A DNA stretch of 64,000 bases from the NCBI GenBank assembly GCA_025716855.1, contig JAIXMQ010000020.1, positions 434,001 to 498,000 on the forward strand, read 5' to 3'. Positions 35,808 to 46,698 of this stretch are shown here, in pieces. A model generated the notes under the pieces. That model did no database searches. It had not been told where the DNA came from and saw only the letters and a list, made by a program, of their open reading frames with translations. Numbering within the stretch: the stretch's first letter is position 1; every line of letters starts with the position of its first letter. A program made the translations under genes and the position numbers. The DNA comes from Pilaira anomala (taxonomy: Eukaryota > Mucoromycota > Mucoromycetes > Mucorales > Mucoraceae).

Positions 35808-38047
35808 AGATGCAAAAAAGCTTCGTAAAAATGTTCATTTGTTATGAATAGTATGATGTAGCACATTAAATAGCCATGAGTTTTACATTCTCTATAAGGA
35901 CACGTTTTTACTTTATTTATATTTCTATTACTCTCCTGATGATTAATTTTAACACTGACAATATGCGTAATTCTGGTTTAAATACCATTTTAGATTTGCC
36001 AAATCTACAAGTTACAGGTTAACTATTAAAGCAAACAAAACAACAACTCTTCCTCATACCTTTCTTAGTTTTAAAATAGTACTTGAATAAATGGAAAACT
36101 AGTTTTTTTATAAATGATAAAAAAGTATTATTAAATATAAAATCAGAAAAAAAAAAACTGGCTAGGAGCTTTAGGAATAGGTTATAGAAAAAAGTGTGAT
36201 GAAGCAACCACAAATTATGTAATGAGTATGTTTCTTGCAATTGAAGGTAAAATTTACTAACTTCGTATATTCTTAAATGAAATATACTGCTGAACTGTTT
36301 ATAGGAGCATATCAATAATCCATGTATTATTATCATTACGTATTATAGGTTGCTCATTTTGAATAGTAAACGTCTCTTTTTCTTTTCAATTCTTGACCAA
36401 CAGCACGTTAAGATAAGCACATCTTCACAAGCTGGATACTGTCTGCTAAAATAAAATAAGAATATTTTCTTAATAAATTGTATTTTGAGGACCATTTACG
36501 CTGGCATTTTTGCAGTACATCCATCAAAGTCTTTCAAACTTTGTATGTACATGCACTATTTATGGCCCTCTAGTTATGTAAGTATAAAGTACCATGGTAC
36601 GATGACTATCCCTATCTAAGAATATAAATTTAGAAATTATGATGATGGAAATTGCTTTAAAGAAGAGTTAATCTTGGCGCTAGTCAAGTTACTACTAATC
36701 ATGTATCGAAACTTCATCGTCCTTCAAGTTTTAGAAAATAAAAACCCCTATTATGTTAGCTCATCCTTTTCTGAAATAAATATACATATAATCACGTACT
36801 TTTAAGAATAGTATGATTCTCCAAGTTATCTGGTATCTTGACATAAGTTACCTGGTTATACCTGTGGCTACTTGTAATATCAGAGTCCTTGCAGCTTTTA
36901 TCTTTGTCACATTGCTTAATTAGACTTCTCTCTTCAGCAAGTTTTTCCCATTTATTTATGCGCAACCTCTTGTATGATAATAGTTTCTTGTTTGTGTTTT
37001 TTTTTTCTTATCACAACTAGTAACTACTCGATTTAACGCTAGCTGTATATAATCTTCATGTAAATGTGCCATTAAAAATGTTTTGATTTGAAAATCCAAT
37101 TTAACAGATGGTTTAACTGCTGGTGCTATTGCCTCTCCTCGAATGATAAATGCCAGCTTCTTCAACTCATCATACAATGTTGTTAGCAGTTTGAAACTGA
37201 GAATGAAAGTAGCGTGAATTTACATGATAAAAGTCAGTAGGTAAAAAAAAGAAAGTGATAAAAAAAAAGTAGGCTTTACTACGTAAACCGTTGTATAAAG
37301 ATTGGTACATGGAAAAACAGTACCTCGGCATACAGGAGTAAATAACAACCAAAGTAGAAGTCAAAGTAGTACAAAGGGTTTAAGTTTATAAGGTAAGAAG
37401 AAAAAGAAGGTATTTTCAATTTATTAAGTGTATGCATTAGAGAGGTGCAAAAGGATTTAAAAAGAAATAGCATCCGAGTGACTAAGAGCAAACCAGGGAA
37501 AATTCCACCAAGATATATCGGATAATATTCATTCATCAAAATGTATTTAGAAGTCAAAATATTAAGCAGTCAGAAATAACCAGTAAATAACATGGAGCCA
37601 GCAGTTGTCTTAGAACCAAAGAGAGTACGAAAGTTAATTACAAAGTAAAACGAAGAGTAAGAGCAGCCATGTCAAGTAGTCTATCTTCCCACAAATACCT
37701 TTCTGCGCAATCAATCCGAGAAAGGAAATTTAGTGGGTGACATTTAATGGCTCTCAAAAAAAAAATTTTTTTTTTAATGTAATAATTAGTTACTAGCTGT
37801 AATCATACCCACTATGTATCATGTACTCATTTTAGTAATTGTGAAGCAGCATATGAATATGCTTCTACTTTTCGTCGGATTTCTCAAAAAGTAAAAATAA
37901 TAAAAATTCACATATGTAGTTTGCTTCCTTAGCTAATAAAGGCGATATTTTTTTGTAAAAAGGCATGTTTTTTTTGTCACTTGTATTGATGTTTGGTGTT
38001 AAGAAAGAGACATAGATTTATGCATATTTTAAATTCCAACACATTTT

Positions 38048-38258
38048 GGGCGCCACGCATGATCGCAAACAGGTTTATTTTACCACCTTTTTTTTTATTT
38101 CTTTCTACCTTTTTTCTTTTTCTTTTTTCTTTTCTCCTTTTTTTTTCTTCAAATAAAACATACATATTCTTTAAAACAACCTCTTTGATGACATACAAGA
38201 TATTGTATCAAGGAATGAACAATTTTGAAATGTGCATAATAAATATTATCAGTGGTAA
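38048..38258. repeat. Dispersed repeat, copy 2 (partner at 19.5 kb)
   Basis: GGGCGCCACGCATGATCGC, AACAGGTTTATTTTACC, a pyrimidine tract, CAAGATATTGTATCAAGGAAT and ATTATCAGTGGTAA follow the order seen at 19527-19790. In this copy a frame MTYKILYQGMNNFEMCIIN runs up to a possible GGTAAG donor. Confidence 0.6.
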
Positions 38259-39263
38259 GACTTATAACTTTATTACAAGAATAAGTAGATAACTGTCTAA
38301 TATATTCCCGCGTGTTCTTAAGAATAATTCTATATTTATTTTACTACAAGTCCTTGCATATAAAATGGCTATTTCTTCCTTGGTTGCTAAGCTTTTGTCT
38401 TGATATTGCTTAGTTGGTCTAATACAACGGTTGTTGCCATAGGGAGAATGTCTGATTCAAGATGACTCTATTTTATGTGTAAGAGATCTTCTTCTGGTTG
38501 TTACTGTTTGGTGTGTGAGATGTTAGTATAGTCTATACGTATAGTTTAATTGAAAGATTCAGTACTGGTTATCGAAAACAGCTTTTGACCACGAATAATC
38601 GATTTCATTATTTGATAACTTGCTTCTTAACTGACTCGCAGTACAATATGGGCACCGTAGTCGGGATGATAGTAGTGCCATTAGTAGGGATGTTCCATTC
38701 ATCTGAGGCGGCTTCGTTTCGTTGGGAGGAGATAGCTGGGAAATGGTTTTCTAATTTTACAAATAGGTATTTATTTATCTTTCTTGCTCGTCATGATGTA
38801 TTCGTCAAACGTCTCTTTTGCTGACTGTGATGGTTACTATTTGTTATGTCATCTCTTTCTTTTTAATCTGGCAACATGGTATTGACTACTCATATTTTAC
38901 ATGCCTTGAAATAATTCTTGTTATTAACAGAAGCAAAACAAAAAACAAGAGAACAAGAAAACAAAAAATCAAACAATACTATAACTGTTCTGGGTAATCC
39001 GGAAAGCATCTTTTACACATCTCTCTTCATCTACTCGCCTAAGATAAAGTACTTGCAAGCTTGTATACGTTTTAATTCCCAACTCGAGGCCTTCCTCATA
39101 TCAAAATTACTTCTCAATTCATATTTGGCTCTATCCTTATACAGACATAGTTGGTTCTCTGAAGTACCTTCCAATCCCGGCCAATTCGTTGCTACAATCA
39201 TCCGTTTTGAAAACATTTATACATATAGACAAACTCTCTACACCACATACCCCACTTCCAGCA

Positions 39264-39294
<31 letters not shown>

Positions 39295-40408
39295 TAAACT
39301 AATTCAAAGTCTCTCATATATTAAAGTACATAAGTAAATTCATTACATTCATCTCGTACATGCAAAAATAAAGCTGCCATTACTTCCTTTTCCTTTTGAA
39401 TCAATTTATAACCATTCATTTCTTTCTTTCAATTCTATTTCGATGAAACAAGTGAACTTATTGTAGTGCCTATAAATATTGATTGATTTGCCCATTCTCA
39501 TTAAAATATAGCTAACATATGTACTAAGTAATATTATTACAAAAACTTCTAAACAAAAAGTAGTCATATTGTACCAACAATTGTCAATTGAGTCCCGGTA
39601 CTAGAAAGACATAATAATATTAATCTAAAAATAAAAAGATGAGTCAGGTTGTAGCTACGATAAAAAAAAATAGTTCTTGTCAATCTAAAAGTATATGCAT
39701 TTACCAATGAAATCTGTAACAACGAGATCCAGACTAATAACAACCATATAAATACTTACAAGGAACTATGTACGTTGTTATTCAATCGGGCAGATAGGAT
39801 CCACGATTAAATATGATCAATTCGAAAGAGTACATTGTTTATATTCAAAGCAGAGGAAATGGATATAATAGATTCATTTAAACCCATCAAAAAAATGGTC
39901 CTTATTCAAACACAATTCATCAGGATATTCAAGATATAAAAAGATGATTATTATTTTAGTTTAGAAGAGCTCTTTCAATTAAAGATAATAATGATGAGCC
40001 ATAACTTCCTATGGCTTAAGCTCAATATTTTTTTTTTCAAATATGAAGGTTGTTTTATGTAAGGTATCTCTTTTATTCTTATTCAATTAGTTTTTGTAAT
40101 GTGGCAGCTTATGTAAACTATCAGAATAAGTAAAGCAGTTAAAGACGTTGTATGTGGCAAGGATTTACTTTAAACGATAAAAAATAAAAAAAATTACTAG
40201 GATTTTATTTATTTATTTATTTATAGTGATTGTGTTTATACATATTGTAATTTATAGATTGCAAGTTTTATAGTGACGTTTTTGTTATGTTATATTTCTA
40301 TGGTATAGGGCTTTTAGTAATCATATTAAGTTCTAGTTGGTTTTTGATATTTACCGTATTTAGCTTTGTAAGTTTTAATTTGTAGTAAGTTTTTAAGTTT
40401 TTAAGTTT

Positions 40409-40490
40409 TTTATGGTAATTACAATATTATGGCAGGTGATGTTTATGGTATGTTACAATATTATGGCAGCTGATGTTTATGGTAATTACA
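40409..40490. repeat. Short tandem repeat, about 33-bp unit
   Basis: TTTATGGTAATTACAATATT...GCAGGTGATG is followed by TTTATGGTATGTTACAATAT...GCAGCTGATG and a third partial unit TTTATGGTAATTACAAGG. It abuts the foldback element directly. Confidence 0.75.
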
Positions 40491-40493
40491 AGG

Positions 40494-40829
40494 TGTCAGA
40501 AAGAAGTTTATGTATTTGTTGTAGTAATACAGATATGTGTTACTGTCAACAACAACTTCTCTAATATAAATACCTTGGTATTTTATGTAAATAAAAACGA
40601 CTTCTTTCTCACATTGCTAGTCTTTTACTATAACCCTAAGCTTAAGTAATTGATAAAGGTTTTACTATCAATTGCTCAAGTGTAGGGCTATATTATAAGA
40701 CTAGAACTTGTGAGAAAGAAGTTGTCTTTATTTACATATGTTTACTAAGATATTTATATTGGAGAAGTTACTGTTGACAGTAACACATACTTGTGCTACA
40801 ACAACAAATCAATAAACTTCTACCTGACA
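40494..40829. mobile_element. 336-bp foldback (near-complete palindrome) element
   Basis: The left half starts TGTCAGAAAGAAGTTTATG... and the right half ends ...CATAAACTTCTACCTGACA-like sequence (AAACTTCTACCTGACA). The two 168-bp halves are reverse complements over nearly their whole length, meeting at ATTGATAAAGG/TTTTACTATCAAT near 40661. Shared internal blocks include GTTACTGTCAACA and AACTTCTTTCTCACA. A single-stranded copy would fold into one long hairpin. No coding sequence and no clear target duplication. Confidence 0.8.
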
Positions 40830-41484
40830 TTACTATTGAAGGTGCTTTTCTTTCCCTTTTTGCTCTCTTATATAGAGCACTATTTTTTTAGTATGGACAA
40901 GTTGTGGGTCTTGGAGACGCGAAATTTTTAAGACAAAAAAAAAAGTCATGGAAAGTAAAAAATCACGTTAGGTACATATAGAGAGAAAAATTTTTAACGC
41001 AAAGACACGCTTCTTTGATATCAAATTTTAATGGAAAAGGTGTATAAACTTTTTTTCTTTTTTCAAAAAGAAAAAAGAAGGTTGTTTACTTTGTTTTGAT
41101 AAGACGACTTCTCATAAACAAAATATGCTGAGTAATAAATTTGACAAGTACTGTACACATGTACAGGCTATATAAATGACCATTCCAAATGCATACACCA
41201 GTGTATGTAATAAATACTACAGTCAAATAAAAAAAAGAGTGATTAATAATAAAACCACCTTGTAGCCTGTAAGAAAAAATAAAGAAATCTGGTATGTAGT
41301 TAAAAAATAGGAACTCTAGTGACAATCGGCTCTCAATCTGTTATTAACTCATAAAAAAAAAAAAATAATTAACGCATGACTGTAAAATAAGCACTTAATG
41401 TTTTTAGTAATTGTAGGAAAGGATGAAAAAATCTGCCACCCACTTTTCGTTTTTAAACAACTTTAACACTCTTTTTTTTTCAAG

Positions 41485-42174
41485 GAATTCGAAAATAATT
41501 TCTTCAAGTACAATTATCTCATCACGCAATGGTAAGGCTATGTTACATATCGTTTGCCATATAATTTTATGCAGTTTTTTATTGTGTGATAGTTAAAGAG
41601 ATTTTTCATTGTTACCGTACCAGCTCTATTTACGGCTGAAAAAAAATTCAGACTTTTGTGGCCTTAAATCGTATCATAGCCTTATTTCTGACTTGATAGT
41701 AATATTTTTTCGATGCATAAGTCAATAGCAACTAACTTAATTTTGGTTTAATAGGCCAAGCAGTTAAACACTGGACAATGATGACTCCGGAACCTGGAGT
41801 TTATATTATGACAAAGGAGCAAAAGGCCACCATTCCTGTGAACATCAACAGAATGGCTGATGATTTGATCTCCTATGTTCGATTCCATTTGAACTTGACA
41901 GTAAGATAAGAGTTTCTAATTCATTTCAACTGCAATGGTCACTGACCAAGTTTTTTTTTAGGAGTCATTGAGGGAGACCTTGGATAGCATCGAGGGGCTT
42001 CAAAAAGAACACCGGAGTCAGCTGCAAGAAGTAACTATTAACAACAAACATATATCAGCTGAGACTTTGTTATCAAGTGTTGTTAAACCAGTCATCATAA
42101 GGTTAAATGAAGGCAAACATTCCAAAGAAGTTGTGGACAGCCCCCGAAGTAGTTCAAACAGTCCTCAAAGGTGA
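41485..42174 (+). CDS. Unknown gene, 3' exons recognisable, 5' end unclear
   Basis: Three exons can be joined in phase: 41485-41531, 41755-41900, 41962-42174, with the stop at 42172. They encode ...ISSRN|GQAVKHWTMMTPEPGVYIM, then KATIPVNINRMADDLISYV, then a helical, charged C-terminus ending SPRSSSNSPQR. No family is recognised. An acceptor (TTTTCAAG) precedes the first exon and its phase requires an upstream exon, which I could not find. The first intron is 222 nt, three to four times the local norm, because it contains a truncated MITE. It may be a live gene with unseen 5' exons or a fragment. Confidence 0.45.
41615..41696 (-). mobile_element. Truncated MITE inside an intron
   Basis: From TA|CCGTACCAGCTCTATTTA onward, 82 bp match the reverse complement of the right two-thirds of the MITE at 20437-20571 (shared CGTATCAT(A/G)GCCTTATTTCTGACTTGA). 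The other TIR is missing. It lies within the 222-nt intron 41532-41754. Confidence 0.82.
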
Positions 42175-43646
42175 ACAGCTCATCTTCTCAGTTCAAATAT
42201 TTTACAAGTATTACGTTATTGCAGTTTATTATGTCTATTTTTTCATCATTATAATTATTAAATAGCTTATCTTTGTCTATTTCTTTGCAAAAATAAACAA
42301 GCAAATAAACATTTAAGCACGTATATTAAAGTGTTTATCATGATGTACTGGTAATGGCATGTCAAAGTAGTTTGTGTTGCGTTTAAAGCTCGAATAGGTG
42401 CATCTTCATTATGCAATGTATCTATACTGAGGTAGACAAACAGGGAAAGCTGCAATTCATTTGTGATTGAGCAAATACCATCAAAAGAATTTAAACAATA
42501 GCAACTCAAGAGCTTGACAAAGTCTTCACTTTTCACTCTGACCGAAGAATACTCTTTTTTTTTTTTTTGTATGAAACGAAGAAAATTCGTCAGTATCACG
42601 AGCTTCTCCTAACAAATGTGTAATCACATTTACCAGAAAATACACATAAGATCACAGAAATAATTTAATACCTCATTTTAGCAACTTCTTTAAGATTAGG
42701 ATCGCTCTTAAAAGGTTTATTGAGCATGTTTTCCGCTATAGAAAAATGAGACTTTTGTAAAAGGAACTGATCATGTGAAAGAAAATAATAGTTTATAATG
42801 CTTACTTTGTTTCATAATAATCCAAACCAGTTATAAAACAGGTCGAAACAGCTTTGGCTATATATGTGTTTATAAAAGTATCAGATACCCATCAAACTTT
42901 CCGAAAATGTGTATGTGTATACCACTACTGTAATGTATGCAACATTTTTTGAAAGCATCCAAACAAAGTATTTATTAAGTATTTCTCTAGAAAAAAAAAA
43001 TTGTGAAAAGTTAGAATAAGCCCTCCTTTTGTTATTCCTTGTATTCGAGGAAAAAGACATCTTCCCACTCGTAGCTGGGTGTCTAGTTAAAGACAAAAGG
43101 CAGCCACAAATTTCTCCGTCGCGGGGCAGGGTTCATCTGTGTCTTTTTCCCACAACGGCAAGGCACTGCTCCCACTCGTAGCTGGGTGTCTAGTTAAAGA
43201 CAAAAGGCAGCCACAAATTTCTCCGTCGCAGGGCAGGGTAAATGTGTACTTTACCATTGTGTTTTTCAAATACAAAAAAGTATAGAAATGTAAAATAAAG
43301 ACTTATCTTAAAATCATTTGGCTTGTTTTTGCTGTTAATCAATAAGGATTGCTAGGATTGCACAGCAATAAGATGTTTCTTTTAGAGTAGGAATCAGGAC
43401 TTGCTGAACAGTTTGGTAGCAATTTAGAATAAAGTTATAAAAGTAGAATATATAATTGTCGTTTGAAATGGTTAAAAGAAAAGAAAAAAAAAATACGCGT
43501 TTTTTTTTTAAAAAAAAAAAGTATGACGAATAAGTCTACAAGACAATTTTATTTGACGTAGTTGTCCGGTGTACTGAACTGTCCGGTGCACTTGTTAGCC
43601 AACAACCGCGAAATTTAATTCCTGATTGGCCGACACTTTACTTCTA
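42175..43646. other. Interval with coding remnant and duplicated 68-bp block
   Basis: A minus-strand stretch at 42290-42560 reads like old coding DNA (KSEDFVKLLSCYCLNSF... then VYLSIDTLHNEDAPIRAL) but has no intact gene around it. The direct repeat at 43064-43238 is listed separately. The 43560-43600 stretch has a small TGTCCGGTG(T/C)AC duplication just outside the Tc1 element. Confidence 0.45.
43064..43238. repeat. Two direct copies of a 68-bp block, 107 bp apart
   Basis: CCCACTCGTAGCTGGGTGTC...CTCCGTCGC(G/A)GGGCAGGG occurs at 43064-43131 and 43171-43238 with a single clear mismatch. Its GC content is well above the surroundings. On the minus strand both copies can be translated (TRHPATSG..., PATEKFVAAFCL) but no family is recognised; it does not fold as a tRNA by eye. 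Confidence 0.85.
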
Positions 43647-45122
43647 TTGTATTTTTCAGCAATTAAGAGACAGTCTCAGAGAAAATAAGAGAAAATTATT
43701 GGATGAAATAAGAGAACATTATTGGACAAAATAAGAGAAAAAAAAGGCAATTAGTAGATAACACTTTAACGGAAAATGGATATTGAACGAGATCTCTCTA
43801 CAAGACGAAGTTGATATGGTTGATAAGGAAAAATTAAAAGAAGAGAGTCCTTTGAAAGACCAGCCCGTAAAAAAAGAGGACGCTAGCAAAGTTAGACGTG
43901 TATACACGCAGTACGATATCAACAAGCTCATTGCTCTGTTAGTTAAACAGGTGCCTCTAAAAGATGCAGCTTTAAAGACAGGTATTAATGAGAAATCAGC
44001 CTATCGTTTTAAGTCGCAATGGCAGAAAACTGGGGAGGTACCTCACCAGAAACAAAGAGGACGCAGAATGGGAGCCGTCTCTGAACTTACTGAGAAACAC
44101 TCGAAATTTATTATTGATCCCGTTGATGAGCGTTCGACTATAACTGTTGCTGGAATACACGAGCTGTTACTTAAAGAGTTTCCAAGTCTCTCAGTAAGTC
44201 CATCCGCAGTATACCGACATCTTAGGACCAGCTGTGCACTATCTATGAAAAAGTCGGAAAAGATTTCAGTTGCGCGAAATTCTGAGGAAACTTTAAAGAA
44301 GAGAAGGGATATCATCCTTCAATGGCTATCTGATAAAGAGATGGACTTTGCTGGGCAACTGTATATTTTTGGATGAAGCAGGATTCAATCTTCATATGAC
44401 ACGCACTCGTGGCTGGTCTAAAAAAGGAGCGCCTGCTAAGATAACTGTTCCTGCTTCAAAAGGCACTACCGTTACCATCCTTGGTGCCATATCAAGTGTT
44501 GGTATTATTGACATTTCTTTAAGAAAACCAATAATGGTTTCAGGAACTAAGAAGAGAAGAGTAGATGGTAAAGTTGTTACAACAACAGCCAAAGTTGGAA
44601 CAAGGGCTGAGCATTATCTAAGTTACTTGAGTAATGTGATGGACGTTCTTGACCGAAACAACATGAGGGGTTTTTACTTAGTAATGGACAATGCTCCCAT
44701 ACACAAGCCAGCTACATTAAGGAATTTGATAGAAAGCAGAGGCTATAGGTGTGCATATCTTCCACCATACTCACCATTCCTAAACCCAATTGAGCTATTC
44801 TGGTCGAAGGTGAAGTATGGTATCAAAAGAAAGCCTTTTGAAACTAGTGAGACGCTCACGCCCAGAATTATGGATGCCTGTTCCAAGGTAACCAAAAAAG
44901 ATTGCCAAGGGTGGATCCATCATTCCCTTGGATTCTTTGAAAAGTGCTTAGCCCTTGAGAAAAATTTATAATGGGATTAAAAACCTGATACGTTTTCTAC
45001 TAGATGCCTTTTTTTTTTCTCGAAGTTTTTCTCTTAATTGATCTAAATTTTTCTCTCTTATTTCATCCAATAATTTTCTCTTATTTTCTCTGAGACTGTC
45101 TCTTAATTGCTGAAAAATACAA
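43647..45122 (+). mobile_element. Tc1/mariner-type transposon, 1476 bp, 69-bp TIRs, TA duplication
   Basis: The ends are inverted repeats starting TTGTATTTTTCAGCAATTAA (43647-43715 and 45054-45122), matching for about 69 bp. TA flanks both sides (43645-43646, 45123-45124). The element encloses one transposase gene on plus, which is frameshifted. The TIRs contain repeated AATAAGAGA motifs that could be transposase-binding sites. Near-identical TIRs suggest a recent arrival. The right end lies 53 bp before the HEN1 start codon. Confidence 0.93.
43783..44971 (+). pseudogene. Tc1/mariner DD34E transposase, frameshifted
   Basis: The 5' frame (from about 43783; first in-frame ATG 43816) gives an N-terminal helix-turn-helix region (KLIALLVKQVPLKDAALKTG, then a basic RGRR linker). 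The 3' frame (44348-44971) gives the catalytic core: FLDEAGFN, VMDNAPIHKP and PYSPFLNPIE, with 34 residues between the second Asp and the Glu. The two frames overlap at 44348-44376; comparison with the intact relative at 59132 shows that a G run near 44352-44354 carries one extra base, breaking the gene just before the first catalytic Asp. All catalytic residues are otherwise kept. Confidence 0.9.
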
Positions 45123-45175
45123 TACCTTGATTTTTTTCGTAAAAATAAAATAATGAAGACACTCATTTCTTGTCC

Positions 45176-46387
45176 ATGTTAAACGAAGATCGATATAAGG
45201 AGTTCTTTTGTCCTCCTTTATGGAGACAAAGAAGAATCTTTATTAAAGACGTTTTAACACGCTTCAAAATTAAAACTGTAATTTCTTTTTTTTTAAAAAA
45301 AAAAACTAGTTTTTATTCCAATTTACCAACCTTTTTTTATTTCTATTTCCTAGGTATTGGATTATGGTTGTGGTGAAGCAGCTGTATTATCTTATTTGAT
45401 ACCAGATAATGATACTTTGATTGTTAAAATGGCTGGCATTGATGTATGTGATGAATCGTTGTTAGAAGCAGTGGATCGTTGTACACCGTGGCAAACAGAC
45501 TATGAACAACTTCGAAATAATCCTCTCGTAATAGATATTTACAAAGGTTTGAACTTGAACAATCAAAATAAAATTAAACTTATATTTTTTTTTTTTCACT
45601 TAGGATCTATTGGTATTCCGGATGATCGATTCTTGGGATATCAAGCTATAATATGTACAGAAGTAATTGAACATGTCTTTCCTGATGTACTTGATTCATT
45701 TCTTGATATCACATTAGGCAGTTATCAACCTGAAATATTGATTGTCACTACACCAAATGGTGAATATAATGTTAATTTTCCTGATCTTAAATATGGTACA
45801 GAAGAATCTACTTTTCGACACGACGATCATAAATTTGAATGGACACGAGATCAATTCGAGACTTGGTAACAAAAAAGAGTACTATATATTGAAATACTTG
45901 TATAATTTTACTTACAATAATAATGTAGGTGCAATAATGGAGCTGAAAAGTATGATTATAATGTAGAATATCATGGTATTGGATTATTACATGGAAAATA
46001 TGATGATTTAGAACATGGTTATTGTACCCAAGCATGTATCTTTATTCGTCGCAAGAAAGATATTAAAGAACCAGAAAAAAGTTATGGAAAATCACATCAT
46101 TTATTAAAACATATCGAATTTCCTTACTTTAATGAACCACCACCACCAAAAGAAAGGATATTGGATGAATTACTTCATTTTATTGAGGTTCTTTGTGTTT
46201 CAGAAATGTATGCAAATGAACTAACAACAGATACGAAATCTATAAAGTATCATTATCATGAACAAGAGCAAGTCAATATTGATCTCTCAATTGATGATTG
46301 GAATACATTTAATATTGAAGATGTTATACCCGAAACAACCACCCATCAACAAAATAATGTTTATAATTGTAAGAATACCACCAGTAG

Positions 46388-46429
<42 letters not shown>

Positions 46430-46649
46430 AATACCACTTCATTTGCCTATTTCTAGTCTTTGGAATATTTTAAGACTTCGTCAAATATGTGTTACCATGG
46501 AAACTATGATTCAATATTTATCATTATTAGATAGTGATAAATACCAATTACTAAACGATTCAAGTACATTACAAGTGAAAACTTCATTTAAATTGGATTT
46601 AACAGATACACACTCTGCCACTAGTTTTTCCTCCCGAGAAAGTTGGTAG
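45176..46649 (+). CDS. HEN1: HEN1-type small-RNA 2'-O-methyltransferase
   Basis: Four exons (45176-45277, 45354-45546, 45604-45865, 45929-46649) give 425 aa. Signatures of the HEN1/HENMT1 family are clear: FFCPPLWRQRR near the N-terminus, SAM motif VLDYGCGEAAVL, the metal-binding EVIEH, and DHKFEWTRDQFETWC. HEN1 methylates the 2'-OH of the 3' terminal nucleotide of small RNAs (siRNA, piRNA), protecting them from uridylation and decay, so an RNAi pathway with 3'-modified small RNAs is implied. The C-terminus has a threonine run encoded by ACT repeats (about 46389-46428). A Tc1 element ends 53 bp upstream of the ATG. The second intron is 57 nt with no in-frame stop. Confidence 0.95.
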
Positions 46650-46698
46650 TATGTGCATTTTTTTTTAAAAAAATAATAATATTGTTATTATTTTATTA

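Larger units (their letters stand above)
35808..41484. other. 5.7-kb gene-poor region with remnants and repeats
   Basis: No intact gene is convincing. Coding-like remnants: 35940-36000 plus (NMRNSGLNTILDLPNLQVTG), 36165-36247 plus (WLGALGIGYRKKCDEAT...), 36990-37177 minus (MYDELKKLAFIIRGEAI...MAHLHEDYIQLALNRV) and 39031-39216 minus (NWPGLEGTSENQLCLYKD...). These could be pieces of dead mobile or duplicated genes. The region also holds the second copy of the 19.5-kb repeat, a short tandem repeat and a foldback element, listed separately. Confidence 0.45.

Noticed and set aside
37993..38292. 99-aa open frame as a gene
   Set aside because: Mostly translation of a pyrimidine tract within the dispersed repeat; only the last part is protein-like.
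38918..39292. 124-aa plus-strand frame ending in poly-Lys
   Set aside because: The end is a poly-A run, and the opposite strand is at least as protein-like; no support for either.
43064..43238. CRISPR-like array
   Set aside because: Only two repeats of 68 bp with one spacer, and a eukaryotic context; not a CRISPR array.
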